Positions 1-8,320 of a DNA stretch of 64,000 nucleotides are shown one piece after another. Source of the stretch: Acidimicrobiaceae bacterium (GTDB taxonomy: Bacteria; Actinomycetota; Acidimicrobiia; Acidimicrobiales; RAAP-2). The notes under the pieces were generated by a model. The model saw only the letters and a list, made by a program, of their open reading frames with translations. It had not been told where the DNA came from and searched no databases. How positions within the stretch are numbered: position 1 is the stretch's first letter; every line of letters starts with the position of its first letter. The position numbers and the translations under genes are program-made. The stretch is from positions 1-64,000 of the forward strand of contig PLWZ01000051.1 in the NCBI GenBank assembly GCA_003151235.1. The letters run 5' to 3'.

Positions 1-344
1 TGCTTCGATCGATTGAACCCAGTCAGTTCACCTCGTGGGCCTTCACCGAGAACCTTCGCCGGCTCGGGCTGGTGGCCTCCATGGGCACTCCGGGCGATTG
101 CTATGACAACGCCCCCATGGAATCGTTCTGGGGGTCCATGCAGATCGAGCTCTTGAATCGCCAGAAGTGGCGGACCCATCTCGAACTGGCCATTGCCATC
201 GCCGACTACATCGAGAACTTCTACAACCCGTCCCGACGCCATAGCTCGCTCGGCTATCTCACCCCGAACGAATTTGAAGGCTTACACTCAACCCCCGTCC
301 AACCGGCCTCTTTGTCATAAAAAGTGGTCCACGGAATGGGGGCA
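1..344 (+). mobile_element. Right end of an IS3-family insertion sequence (truncated by window edge)
   Basis: The window opens inside an IS3-family element. The transposase reading frame ends at 320, and the next 24 bases (321-344) match the usual form of an IS3-type right end, a TGGTCCA-type core finishing in GGGGGCA. The last base of the element coincides with the A of the ATG proposed for the following HTH gene, so the insertion probably cut away that gene's natural 5' end. The left end and the other inverted repeat are outside the window, so the boundary cannot be confirmed here. Confidence 0.7.
3..320 (+). CDS. IS3-family transposase OrfB, C-terminal part (5' end off window)
   Basis: This is the C-terminal part of a DDE (rve-type integrase core) transposase. 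The frame is open from the left edge, upstream of the first ATG at 72, so the coding part in this window begins at base 3. The segment GTPGDCYDNAPMESFWG holds the conserved glutamate of the DDE triad (NAPMESFW), and the tail (FYNPSRRHSSLGYLTPNEFE) is the standard ending of IS3/IS2-group OrfB proteins. The two aspartates and OrfA lie outside the window. The element is distinct from the complete IS3-type copy at 31.7-33.0 kb, whose matching motif is [15 protein letters not shown]. Confidence 0.9.
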   Translation, partial: LRSIEPSQFTSWAFTENLRRLGLVASMGTPGDCYDNAPMESFWGSMQIELLNRQKWRTHLELAIAIADYIENFYNPSRRHSSLGYLTPNEFEGLHSTPVQPASLS

Positions 345-814
345 TGGCTACAATGGTGGAGGTCCTGGGACGTTACTCGAACCTCTGTGACCAGGGAGAA
401 CGTCTTAGGGAACTCCTCGAAATGACGCCAAAGGGCCCTTCAGAGCCAATTCCGCGAACCATTCGGCAGACTCAGCGACGGCTGCGCGGGCCGGAGATCG
501 ACGAACTGGTGGCTGGCTACCAAGCAGGAGCCACGGTCTACGAACTGGCCGAGCGGTTCCGCATGCACCGGGTGACCGTGTCGGCGACCCTGAAACGAAA
601 AGGCATTGCTCTAAGAGCTCAGCCGCTGTCCCCTACTCAAGTTGCTGACGCCACTCAATTTTACCATGAGGGCCTTTCGCTCTTGAAGGTCGGCGAGCGA
701 GTGGGCTGCGGCGCTGAGTGTGTCCGGCAGGCACTGATGAAGCAGGGCGTTGAGATCAGGCCGCGGAATGGGTGGGCGGAGCCGGCGGACCTACGCCACC
801 CCGTGCAGGAATGA
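344..814 (+). CDS. Helix-turn-helix protein resembling a serine-recombinase tail
   Basis: A 156-residue protein with two helix-turn-helix units, around residues 58-86 (EIDELVAGYQAGATVYELAE) and 101-140 (a second unit with GLSLLKVGERVGCG). Such sequences occur as C-terminal DNA-binding tails of serine recombinases or as stand-alone proteins in actinobacteria. No catalytic resolvase domain is present. The ATG at 344 includes the last base of the preceding IS, and an in-frame ATG lies at 353, so the true 5' end may have been lost to the insertion. A second, frameshifted copy lies at 5183-5610. The role is not known; DNA binding is inferred from the HTH pattern. Confidence 0.65.
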   Translation: MATMVEVLGRYSNLCDQGERLRELLEMTPKGPSEPIPRTIRQTQRRLRGPEIDELVAGYQAGATVYELAERFRMHRVTVSATLKRKGIALRAQPLSPTQVADATQFYHEGLSLLKVGERVGCGAECVRQALMKQGVEIRPRNGWAEPADLRHPVQE

Positions 815-815
815 A

Positions 816-1556
816 TCAATGCACGGCCGGATCGTCCAGCGCCGACTTGTAAACCGGGACACCCAAGGCGTAACGGCGCATCACCGATTCGACAACGCCA
901 CGGTGCCAGTCCGGTGCCCGTGGCGCCACCTACACGGCCTCGATAACACTCGTGAGATCGATCGAGACTTCGACGCCGACATGCGGTTCTCGAGAGAAGA
1001 ACATTGCTCGCAACTCGCGTTCGTGGGCGAAACTCTGCCGCTTCGAAGTAAACGGATGAAAAATGTTGCTCTCCGAGATCGCCTCCTTTCCGTAGTCGCG
1101 GTAGACGACCGGCCTGACGGTTATTGCCGAATCTTCCACTAAGTCCGGGAGCTGGTCCTCAAGTCGTCCGACCGTCGAACGGAGAGCCACGCCGTTGGCG
1201 TCTCTGCAATACAGCTCCCACATTGCTGCGGACTCAACATGTCCCATATTCCAACAACTCATCATGATGTGTTCGGGAGCCCTCTTGCTGCCATACTCAA
1301 GAAGTTCCACGACGTTGTCGCCCGTCCAGTCCGCCAAACCCCTCGCTCGAAGATCTGCAGCAGCTGCTTCTGCTTTGGCTGGACGTTCCACGATCGTCAT
1401 CTCAGAAAGGGCGCCTTCCCAGCCGTCCGGCATACGGGCTGCAGAACAAAAGTAAATCGCTTTGGTGTCTAGTAAGGAAACAAATTTCCAGAGATCCAGA
1501 TATCGCCATACCCTGGTGGCTGAATCGAGACCGGATCGTTGACTTTCTGACACCAC
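816..1556 (-). pseudogene. DUF2971-like gene interrupted by an in-frame amber codon
   Basis: The 208 residues before the stop show the pattern of DUF2971 proteins: an N-terminal WRYLDLWKFVSLLDTKAIYF segment, then a D-x-WEG motif, then SCWNMGHVESAAMWELYC in the middle. The frame stops at a TAG (930-932), but the same frame stays open for another 37 codons to a TGA at 816-818. Those codons continue the family's C-terminal pattern (VAPRAPDW, then VVESVMRRYALGVPVYKSAL). A single base change from a Tyr codon would explain the stop. DUF2971 genes are common in defence islands, but their biochemical role is unknown to me. Sequencing error or readthrough remain possible. Confidence 0.7.
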
Positions 1557-1650
1557 TCACCGAAGCCTAGGTCTCGGGAAGCGCTCCGCGAGGCTGATGT
1601 GGCGACTTGGAGATCGAGCGGTAGAGGCGGGTGGCACGACAAGGTCGGAC

Positions 1651-2445
1651 CTACGCCACCTCCCGAAAGACCTTTTCGATCTGTGGATTCTTGGCGTTGT
1701 TGTTGAATCGCACATGGTAGGTGTGACCGGCTCGGAGAAGGTGTTCTGAGAAGGCCAAGTCGACGCGACCGAAGTACGGGCTCCCCTTTGACATCACCTC
1801 ATACTTGTACTTGTAGCATCTCTGCACCTTCAGATATTCGTCCGTGACGATACGGATCGTCAGACGCTGACCAGTGAGCTTGACGCTTCCTGGGTCAACG
1901 GACAAGGCCGTTTTCTTCCTCCGTACACTCGTGACAGTGAGTGGAGCTTTGGTCGCTCGCTTGGCTGATCCCTTGGCAAGCTTGTCTGCCGCCTTGGTGT
2001 GTGGACTGGACTTGCCCGGAACCCAAAGAATATCGACGCGTTTCCCGAGACCCGCTACTCGCTTTGTCAGGTCCTTCCACAGCTGGGCGTTAGCGACCGG
2101 CTTCCCATCGCGTGTCCTCCACTTGTTCCCTGGCCAGGAGTACTTCGCCGCGTTGAAGTACTCGGACACGTACATCGAGTCGGTCTTGATGACCACCTTG
2201 TTGAACTCGTCCGGATCGAATGCGACTCTCCCGCGGTCGAGGAGCGCCAGTGCCTCTATGCAAGCTTTCAACTCCATCTGCTGGTTGGTGGCACCCGGAT
2301 AACCGGGAAGCTCGTGATCGTCAGTTACCTCATGGCCATCGGACCCGACTGTAACGAACCGGATACCGATACCGCCCGATCGGGGATGCGAGTACGAAGA
2401 GCCATCGGTATAGACATTGATGGCGTTCTCGTCAATCGTGTCCAT
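1651..2445 (-). CDS. RNase HI-domain protein with an extra C-terminal domain
   Basis: RNase HI cleaves the RNA strand of RNA-DNA hybrids. The four carboxylates are recognisable: D14 in VYTDGSS, E58 in NQQMELK, D89 in IKTDSMYV and D154 in HTKAADKLAK, with a nearby histidine at 149. The catalytic domain fills about residues 8-165, close to the usual length of RNase HI. The remaining 100 residues are a lysine-rich linker and a domain I do not recognise, rich in aromatic and basic residues. A housekeeping enzyme would normally end near residue 155, so the fusion and the nuclease-rich setting suggest an accessory role. It lies 27 bases downstream of the PD-(D/E)XK gene on the same strand. Confidence 0.8.
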   Translation of the reverse strand: MDTIDENAINVYTDGSSYSHPRSGGIGIRFVTVGSDGHEVTDDHELPGYPGATNQQMELKACIEALALLDRGRVAFDPDEFNKVVIKTDSMYVSEYFNAAKYSWPGNKWRTRDGKPVANAQLWKDLTKRVAGLGKRVDILWVPGKSSPHTKAADKLAKGSAKRATKAPLTVTSVRRKKTALSVDPGSVKLTGQRLTIRIVTDEYLKVQRCYKYKYEVMSKGSPYFGRVDLAFSEHLLRAGHTYHVRFNNNAKNPQIEKVFREVA

Positions 2446-2472
2446 GTATCGGCTCCACAGATTCCGATCGAC

Positions 2473-4023
2473 TCAAGCCCGGCTAGCCGACGGTTTGTTA
2501 TCCGATCGCGCGTCAATGACGACGATGTCCTCTTGCGCGGTCAAATTCAGCTCTGTGAGCATGGCCATTACTCGTTTCTCGTCCTGCTCTGTGTAGTTGA
2601 CGATCACCTTGACGGACTTCTTGGTTTGGTTTGCCGCTTCGTAAATCGCTACCTGGTTCTGCAGATTTCGCTTCAGCTGACGGTTGCTGCCTAGCTTGAA
2701 CTCAATCAGCGACTTATCGACCGCGCCTCGGGAGAGCTTGTAGTCCACAGGGCCCCGACCATTGTTTGGCTCACGGTTGACGTCAAAGGCCGTTCCGATC
2801 AGAGCAAGTCCAAAGTAGAGCTGCACCTCCTTCTCGTTACTGAACGGTCGATCACCTCTATTGATGAGGCGGTATCCATCCTGGTTCTCGACGTACTGCT
2901 TGAACGCGAGCACCCGCTGCAGCGCCTCGTCGTAGGAGGTCATCGGTGAGCGATAGATCCCAGTCCGGTGAATCAGGTCGAGAATGAGCTTCTTCAGCTG
3001 CTCGACGAAGACCTGGTCGGTTTCAGTTACTTCTCGCGTGCTCTCACTGGCAGCCTCTTGCCCGGCGACCTCCTTCAATGCGATGTAGTAGTCGAGCAGT
3101 ACCGGGAACTGTTCGATCGTGGCCTGAACGGCTGCGTCTCTTTCGGCCTTGGTTGCCTTGGGCGTCAACCTGAGCCGGAAGTAGTTAGAGACTTGAGATC
3201 GCAGCTCTACGTCAGAGATAGCCGGAGGGATGTGGGCGAAGCCGTTTAGAAGGTCATCCCGATTGATCCACGTGTTGTCTCTCGTCAGCATGTCCTCAGG
3301 GGTGAGGATGACGAAGTCGTCGGCGCCATCGCCCAGTTTGGGCAGCGTGAAGTTGCCGTCCTCCCACGACTCGGTGTCGTAGTTGAAGCGCACCTTGCGA
3401 ATCCGGTAGTTCTTGCGGTCCGATTCTTTGATGTGAGCTAGAGCGAAGGCTTGCGTGTACTGGAGCAGATACTCCTTGACGAGGTTGGTTGTGAAGTCGC
3501 TGATGCTGTCCCGGCCTACGCCCCCTCGGATCAAGGAGACTTTTTCAAGGTGGCGCCCCTCGGTTATCTCTTCCTTGGCGTCGTCTCCAAACAGGATCCC
3601 CAGGTTTGCATTCAGGGCCTTTGCAAACTCGGCGCCGAGAGCCCGACCCTCGTTGCCCAACACGGTGAAACCCAACCAGTTCTGCTTGACTTCCTTGAAG
3701 TAGTACCAACTCTTCAGAAGTCCCTCGTCGACGACTCCCGCGACCGACTTGTCCCGCAGGAAAATCAGATACTTGATGATCGATTGGTGGAGCACCTGAT
3801 ATTCGGGATTGTCACTGTTGAATAACAGGAATGGATCGATGAACAGCGGCAGGTCTGACATCACCGAGATGTCGAAGGCGCCATACTCGTGGAGGATCGC
3901 TGGGTCCACCTCGTAGTAGTCGGTGAAGTGCAGGGCTAGCTGAATGTCGAAGTCAGAATCGGAGGTGTTGGGATCCATCACGCCCCTCTCAGCTGCTGGT
4001 CGATCTGCAATTTCTGGGAGCAT
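2473..4023 (-). CDS. Large protein with a C-terminal PD-(D/E)XK nuclease-like domain
   Basis: A 516-residue protein (501 if it starts at the ATG at 3978, which follows a GAGAGGGG ribosome site). The first 380 residues match nothing I recognise. The C-terminal part has the order expected of a PD-(D/E)XK nuclease: NEKEVQLYFGLA, then GPVDYKLS, then SLIEFKLGSN, followed by NQVAIYEAA, supplying the E, D and ExK positions. The upstream S66 peptidase gene ends 1 base before the first ATG, so the two are probably translated together. The likely role is DNA cleavage or modification sensing in a defence setting; the target is unknown. Confidence 0.6.
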   Translation of the reverse strand: MLPEIADRPAAERGVMDPNTSDSDFDIQLALHFTDYYEVDPAILHEYGAFDISVMSDLPLFIDPFLLFNSDNPEYQVLHQSIIKYLIFLRDKSVAGVVDEGLLKSWYYFKEVKQNWLGFTVLGNEGRALGAEFAKALNANLGILFGDDAKEEITEGRHLEKVSLIRGGVGRDSISDFTTNLVKEYLLQYTQAFALAHIKESDRKNYRIRKVRFNYDTESWEDGNFTLPKLGDGADDFVILTPEDMLTRDNTWINRDDLLNGFAHIPPAISDVELRSQVSNYFRLRLTPKATKAERDAAVQATIEQFPVLLDYYIALKEVAGQEAASESTREVTETDQVFVEQLKKLILDLIHRTGIYRSPMTSYDEALQRVLAFKQYVENQDGYRLINRGDRPFSNEKEVQLYFGLALIGTAFDVNREPNNGRGPVDYKLSRGAVDKSLIEFKLGSNRQLKRNLQNQVAIYEAANQTKKSVKVIVNYTEQDEKRVMAMLTELNLTAQEDIVVIDARSDNKPSASRA

Positions 4024-4024
4024 C

Positions 4025-5035
4025 TCAACTCACTCCGGGCGCAATAGTGAGCGTCCCAGCTGCCGCGTCGATTCGGGCAGTCGTTCCCAGCGGCACGGTT
4101 GGTTGTTTGGGCCCGTGTCCTATGGGAAGCCCACCAAGAACCGGAACACCAAGGGGAGCTAACCGGTCGTAGAGCACGTCAACGGCTGACCACTTGCCGG
4201 GCTCTTCCTCTCCCGATCGGATGAACTGGCCAATAGCAACACCCTTCAAGCCGTTCAGCAGACCAGAATTGATGAGCTGAGTGAACGTTCGGTCGATCGC
4301 GCCGATGGGCATGTCGACGGCTTCGACGAAGAGGATTGCACCATCAAAACTTGGACAAGCCCAACCGATCGATGTACGGATCATGTCCAGGTTGCCCCCG
4401 ATCAAGGCTCCCGTGGCTGTGCCGCCGACAGCCACCTTGGCGGTGAGCTCCCCCGGGTCTCGGTTGATCGTCATAGGAGCTGGCTCCATCAGCGAGCATC
4501 TCAGCGATTCCGCCGAGGAGACTCCGTTGTAGTCACTCCACCCCATGTGCGGGCCATGGAATCCCGCAAGGTTGCAGTGCATCCAGAGCGCGAGGTGGAT
4601 GATCGTCGTCTCGCTGAAACCAACGAAGGGTTTTGGGTCGTGCGATGCGGCATCGAAATCGAGAGCGTGGGCAACGCGGTAAGCACCTTTGCCACCCGTG
4701 GTTGCAAGGATCGCCCGAACCCCAGGGTCACGTAGCGCATCGTTGAGATCAGAGATCCGATCTTCATCGCGCCCGGCCAGGTAGGACCCGTACGTGTCAA
4801 AGGCATGGTCGGCAACCTCGACAGACAGGCCCCAACTGGAGAGAAGCTGGACGCCGCGCTCCACCTCCTGGCGATCTGGCGTGCTAGCCGGCGAGACAAA
4901 ACGAACCCGATCACCAGTGCGCAGTCGGTGGGGCACAGCCCGGGAGCCGGAGTTGGGCGAGGTCGTCACGCCGCCGTCTTTCCTTGCTGACGTTTGTCCA
5001 TCTTTAGCCCCTGGTACAGGGCCTGTTTTTGGCAT
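4025..5035 (-). CDS. LD-carboxypeptidase / MccF-like serine peptidase (S66 family)
   Basis: S66 peptidases either trim the D-Ala from murein tetrapeptides (LdcA) or inactivate aminoacyl-nucleotide antibiotics of the microcin C type (MccF). The family triad is visible: nucleophile S141 in VGFSETTI, E238 in ILFVEAVD and H307 in GLPIGHGPK. The GGNLDMIR loop is also present. Family proteins usually start about 15-20 residues before GDRVRFVSPAS; the 40-residue leader here may mean that translation starts at a later codon such as the GTG at residue 23. Its position just ahead of a nuclease-like gene on the same strand favours an accessory immunity function over general wall recycling, but this is inference. 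Confidence 0.85.
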   Translation of the reverse strand: MPKTGPVPGAKDGQTSARKDGGVTTSPNSGSRAVPHRLRTGDRVRFVSPASTPDRQEVERGVQLLSSWGLSVEVADHAFDTYGSYLAGRDEDRISDLNDALRDPGVRAILATTGGKGAYRVAHALDFDAASHDPKPFVGFSETTIIHLALWMHCNLAGFHGPHMGWSDYNGVSSAESLRCSLMEPAPMTINRDPGELTAKVAVGGTATGALIGGNLDMIRTSIGWACPSFDGAILFVEAVDMPIGAIDRTFTQLINSGLLNGLKGVAIGQFIRSGEEEPGKWSAVDVLYDRLAPLGVPVLGGLPIGHGPKQPTVPLGTTARIDAAAGTLTIAPGVS

Positions 5036-5182
5036 CGGTCCACCGCGAGGAAGGCGGTCTGCCGGATTTTGGCGAGAAAGGCGCGGCGCGCCAGGTATTG
5101 CTTATTGGTGAGTCGGGGCATGTACTGCTCCCCCCTTAACCCTTTAATTGTCTCATAGGTCGGTTCGAGTTGTACCGGTCAA

Positions 5183-5610
5183 GTGAGCTTGAAGGATTCG
5201 AACCTCTGTGACGAGGGAGAACGTCTCCGAGAACTCCTCGAAATGGCCCCATCTGGCCCCTTCAAGCCAATTCCGCGAACCACTCGGCAGACTCAGCGAC
5301 GACTACGTAGGTCTGAGATCAACGAGCTGGTGACCGGCTACCAGTCCGGTGCCACGGTCTACGAACTAGCAGAGCAGTTCGGCGTCCACAGAAACACCGT
5401 GTCAGCAAGCGGCAAGGAGTAGCTCTGAGATATCAGCCGCTTTCCCCTAGTCAACTTAGTGACGCTATTCAATTTTACCATGAAGGTCTTTCGCTCCTGA
5501 AGATCGGAGAGCGAGTGGGCTGTGGTGCCGAGTGTCCTCGACAGGCGCTGATGAAGGCCGGGGTGAAGATCAGGCCCAGGAATGGATGGCCTCCTAATCG
5601 ATGTAGTTGA
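5183..5610 (+). pseudogene. Frameshifted second copy of the recombinase-tail HTH gene
   Basis: This copy matches the gene at 344-814 from residue SNLCD(Q/E)GERLRELLEM onward. About 7 bases are missing after the VHRNTVSA region near 5410, which creates an early TAG. Past that point the homologous frame resumes (KRQGVALRYQPLSPSQLSDAIQFY, described here across two parts: KRQGVALRYQ then PLSPSQLSDAIQFY) and runs to a TGA near 5610 (PRNGWPPNRCS). The two copies sit about 4.8 kb apart in the same orientation and frame a block of accessory genes. Confidence 0.8.
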
Positions 5611-5657
5611 TTTAGCGCTCGGACAACGGTTCATGGGCTCCGGTCCACGAACTTGAG

Positions 5658-6509
5658 TCAAAGGCTTGGACGTGCAGCCACCCCTGACTCTCCATCGAAA
5701 TGGGCAGCAGGAACAGCGTCCGCCCAAAGATCCTCGAACACCGTTCTGAACGACGCGATCGTCGGTTCGCTCACATACACCTCGAGATCGCTGAAGTTGC
5801 CTCGGCCCAAGCTTTCGATCGTGCATGCTTCTCGGTCATCGATTACCATCATGTCCGCGACGTCGCGACTCTGGGCAGAACACCAAGCGATTCGCAACTC
5901 GCATTGAAGGCCTCCGTGTACACGGGATCGCGTCTGTAGATCGCAGAAGGCCGCAACAGCCTCACTTCGAATGATGCGGCGGCCATCAATGACCTCTGAT
6001 ACATCTGGGTCGTCTCTATTGAGTGTGATAATCCGCCGGTGGTCAATTCCTTCTGGAAGGTGTCGATAAGCCTCGACCATCCGCGCAAAACCACGCTGGG
6101 AATTGATCCACATATCCAGGGTGCTTATGTCCATCGCCAAGTGGATAGCCTGGATTGAGGTTCTTGCGCGCTTCAATGATGAAATCTGCCAGTTCAGCGA
6201 TGACCGCTCCGGGACTGACCTGACACCGCTCGCCCAGCGGGTGAACTTGGCGCGTGCTTGATCGATTTCATTCTGTGCATCCTTGCGCCACGCTGGCTCC
6301 GGAATCGAGGCCAGGATTTGCTTTTCAGCGGAGAGGTCGGAGATCTCCATCCGAAGGGCTGCCACAGCAAAGGCGAGGAGAAATGAGGTAAGTGCTACTA
6401 GGAGAGCTATATCCGGGCGGTCTGCAATAAGCGATTCGAGGAGCGCCGCGACGAGGCCGAGCAGTGCAAGCGTTATTTCTACCCCGTACCGTCGGAGTAC
6501 TTTACGCAT
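5658..6509 (-). CDS. Two-helix membrane protein with a cytoplasmic PLD-like C-terminal domain
   Basis: The start is taken at the ATG at 6509, which overlaps the stop of the upstream gene (ATGCGTAA), giving 283 residues. Two hydrophobic segments near residues 11-30 (ITLALLGLVAALLESL) and 34-55 (IALLVALTSFLLAFAVAAL) form an N-terminal hairpin. A polar region follows, then an alpha/beta domain with a VHGG...LRIAWC stretch, DVADMMVIDD and an ending in SFRTVFEDLWADA. The layout recalls phospholipase D-like sensor or effector domains, but no HKD motif is present, so catalysis is doubtful. It probably works with the overlapping upstream gene; a membrane effector is a reasonable guess. Confidence 0.5.
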   Translation of the reverse strand: MRKVLRRYGVEITLALLGLVAALLESLIADRPDIALLVALTSFLLAFAVAALRMEISDLSAEKQILASIPEPAWRKDAQNEIDQARAKFTRWASGVRSVPERSSLNWQISSLKRARTSIQAIHLAMDISTLDMWINSQRGFARMVEAYRHLPEGIDHRRIITLNRDDPDVSEVIDGRRIIRSEAVAAFCDLQTRSRVHGGLQCELRIAWCSAQSRDVADMMVIDDREACTIESLGRGNFSDLEVYVSEPTIASFRTVFEDLWADAVPAAHFDGESGVAARPSL

Positions 6510-7158
6510 CCTTGCGCAGATCCCAATTCCACTGGCCAAGCTCATCCTCAAGAGCGTGACCAATCGATGGAAGCCTCTCACTCAGCGTAAAGTCGCTCAG
6601 AGATATCAGATACGGATAGGTCAGCAGGGCTCGAATCGCAATCGAATAGCGTCCATGGGAGCTTGAGGAAACTCGCCGTACAACTGAGGTGACTTGTGAC
6701 GCTCCGAGACGAGCACCCGACCTCAGGTTCCGTAGTTTCGAGTCATCCAACGAGCCTCGACCTGGCTCAGTCAAAGAAGTGTCGCTAAAGCAGACCAGTG
6801 CGAAATGTTTCCGCGCAGATCCGTCCGAGTTCACTCGACTCGTAACTGCAGAGTGCCTTGGGATCTCATAAGCAGATCCATCCATTCCGGTTGCAGATTG
6901 CCAGTGGGCAATAGCGGGGGGATGAACATCCTCGAATGCCGGGCGGGAGATCATTGGGGTGAAGATGATGGCGGGCGACCTCGTGATACCCAGTAATAGC
7001 CGTAATGAGGGGGCGATACTCGATCCGATTCCCCACAGGAATACACCACCGTTACGGGCTCGCTCAAGATCTTTTCGGGAGAGAATCTGCTCGGGAGTTT
7101 CACCTGCCTCAGAGCTGAACTTTGACCAGCAAAAGGCTTCGGGCAAGTCGCTGAACAC
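6502..7158 (-). CDS. Unknown protein with a WGxG motif, possible relative of the protein at 8979-9536
   Basis: A 218-residue soluble protein. Near the N-terminus it has the pattern F-x-KF...E-x-I-x-RK-x-E-R-x-GxFxWGxG (around residues 14-46: EQILSRKDLERARNGGVFLWGIG). The 185-residue protein at 8979-9536 has a similar arrangement, and both then have a segment with (Y/F)AL followed by a Gly/Arg-rich stretch. Its 3' end overlaps the start of the membrane-protein gene by 8 bases, indicating translational coupling. The family is not one I can name, and the relationship between the two proteins is judged by eye only. Confidence 0.5.
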   Translation of the reverse strand: MFSDLPEAFCWSKFSSEAGETPEQILSRKDLERARNGGVFLWGIGSSIAPSLRLLLGITRSPAIIFTPMISRPAFEDVHPPAIAHWQSATGMDGSAYEIPRHSAVTSRVNSDGSARKHFALVCFSDTSLTEPGRGSLDDSKLRNLRSGARLGASQVTSVVRRVSSSSHGRYSIAIRALLTYPYLISLSDFTLSERLPSIGHALEDELGQWNWDLRKDA

Positions 7159-7330
7159 AGGATTAGTGGAGACGAACTGGTCCTGCCACGATGGCGGCGA
7201 GGATAGTAGACATGATCTGCGAGCCGGTGGACGTCCATCCGCTGGACCGATATCGCATCGTCCTAGTATGGCGAACGGGTGTTCGCTGGATCGGGGGACT
7301 CGGCCGCCATCAGGAGGTAAGACAGCGACG

Positions 7331-8320
7331 ATGTCCGCAACGGCCCATCCGCTTCGGCAGGAGCTTCACAGGACCGGAATTGCGTACCACGCGATAGATG
7401 CGGTGTGGCCAGAGTGGTGGACACCTGACGCTGAGGCATCACTGTCGGCCAACGCTGATTTGCGGTACACACTCGCTCGGCGTCTCGGCCTGGCGCCTCG
7501 ATCACTCTTCGATGGACCTCCACAGTTCATATGGAGGGACTCCGCGAAGTTCAAGAACCTTGGTACCGCTACCGCCGAGGATGCAACGATCCTGACGTCA
7601 TTCGGAGTCGCGGTTGGCAGCTGTGCGTTGTCAGCCACAAGGGCGCCGGCGAATGTTCCCCGGCCACAGAGTCCCTTGGAACTCCGGCAAGCACTCCTTG
7701 CATCGTTTCCCGCTATCGGGCTGGATGCGCTATTGACCTTCTGCTGGGCTATAGGGATTCCGGTTCTTCAGCTCCATCTCTTTCCACTAGGGCAAAAGAG
7801 GATGCACGCGTTGACAGTCAGATCGCGTGATCGGTTTGCCATTCTGATTGGCCGGGAATCTCGCTATTCGGCACAGATCGCCTACTTCATTGCGCACGAG
7901 ATCGGCCACATAATGTTGGGTCACGTTGACCGGGCCGCGCTACTCGAGTACGACGACCCACTGAAGTCAGCCGCGCCGGACCAGGAGGAGTCTGCTGCCG
8001 ATCAATACGCGCTAGAGCTACTGACCGGCGATGCCGCTCCACGCATCGAATCTACGACCCCACGCTTCACCGCGAGTCAGCTTGCCCTCGCCGTTCTTCA
8101 AGAATGGCCAACGTGGCGAGTAGACCCAGGGATCTTGGCGCTATGTCTGGCGCACAGCACAGGGCGGTGGCGGCAAGGGTTTGGGGCACTCAAGATCATT
8201 CCGCCCGGCGAGTCGGATGTCGGCGAACACATCAATCGACTTGCTCGGGATCAACTCGAACTCGAGCGGCTACCCGACGATGGCCAGGAATATCTATCGA
8301 TAGTGCTCAAGAAGGGCTAG
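7331..8320 (+). CDS. ImmA/IrrE-type zinc metallopeptidase with an N-terminal HTH-like region
   Basis: The ATG at 7331 is preceded by AGGAGG (7313-7318) and gives 329 residues; longer in-frame extensions to 6959 overlap the divergent gene and have no family pattern. The zinc site is HEIGH at residues 189-193, with the third ligand in the following acidic stretch EESAADQYALELL. ImmA/IrrE proteases cleave or regulate partner transcription factors after damage or phage signals. The first 100 residues (ADLRYTLARRLGLAPRSLFD, then FIWRDSAKFKNLG) resemble the atypical XRE-like region seen in this subgroup. The gene overlaps the PIN-like gene by one base, so the two form an operon. Confidence 0.85.
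   Translation: MSATAHPLRQELHRTGIAYHAIDAVWPEWWTPDAEASLSANADLRYTLARRLGLAPRSLFDGPPQFIWRDSAKFKNLGTATAEDATILTSFGVAVGSCALSATRAPANVPRPQSPLELRQALLASFPAIGLDALLTFCWAIGIPVLQLHLFPLGQKRMHALTVRSRDRFAILIGRESRYSAQIAYFIAHEIGHIMLGHVDRAALLEYDDPLKSAAPDQEESAADQYALELLTGDAAPRIESTTPRFTASQLALAVLQEWPTWRVDPGILALCLAHSTGRWRQGFGALKIIPPGESDVGEHINRLARDQLELERLPDDGQEYLSIVLKKG

Noticed and set aside
368-400. Sequence like the T-arm of a tRNA (TCGAACCTCTGTGAC)
   Set aside because: The same stretch recurs at 5196 in the duplicate HTH gene and codes for its SNLCD segment; no cloverleaf can be drawn around it.
6959-7330. Longer start for the ImmA/IrrE gene
   Set aside because: The extension overlaps the divergent gene, has no family-like sequence, and a good AGGAGG site precedes ATG 7331.
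7191-7397. 68-residue frame upstream of the ImmA/IrrE gene
   Set aside because: It overlaps the true gene start in another frame and has basic, low-complexity product without family pattern.
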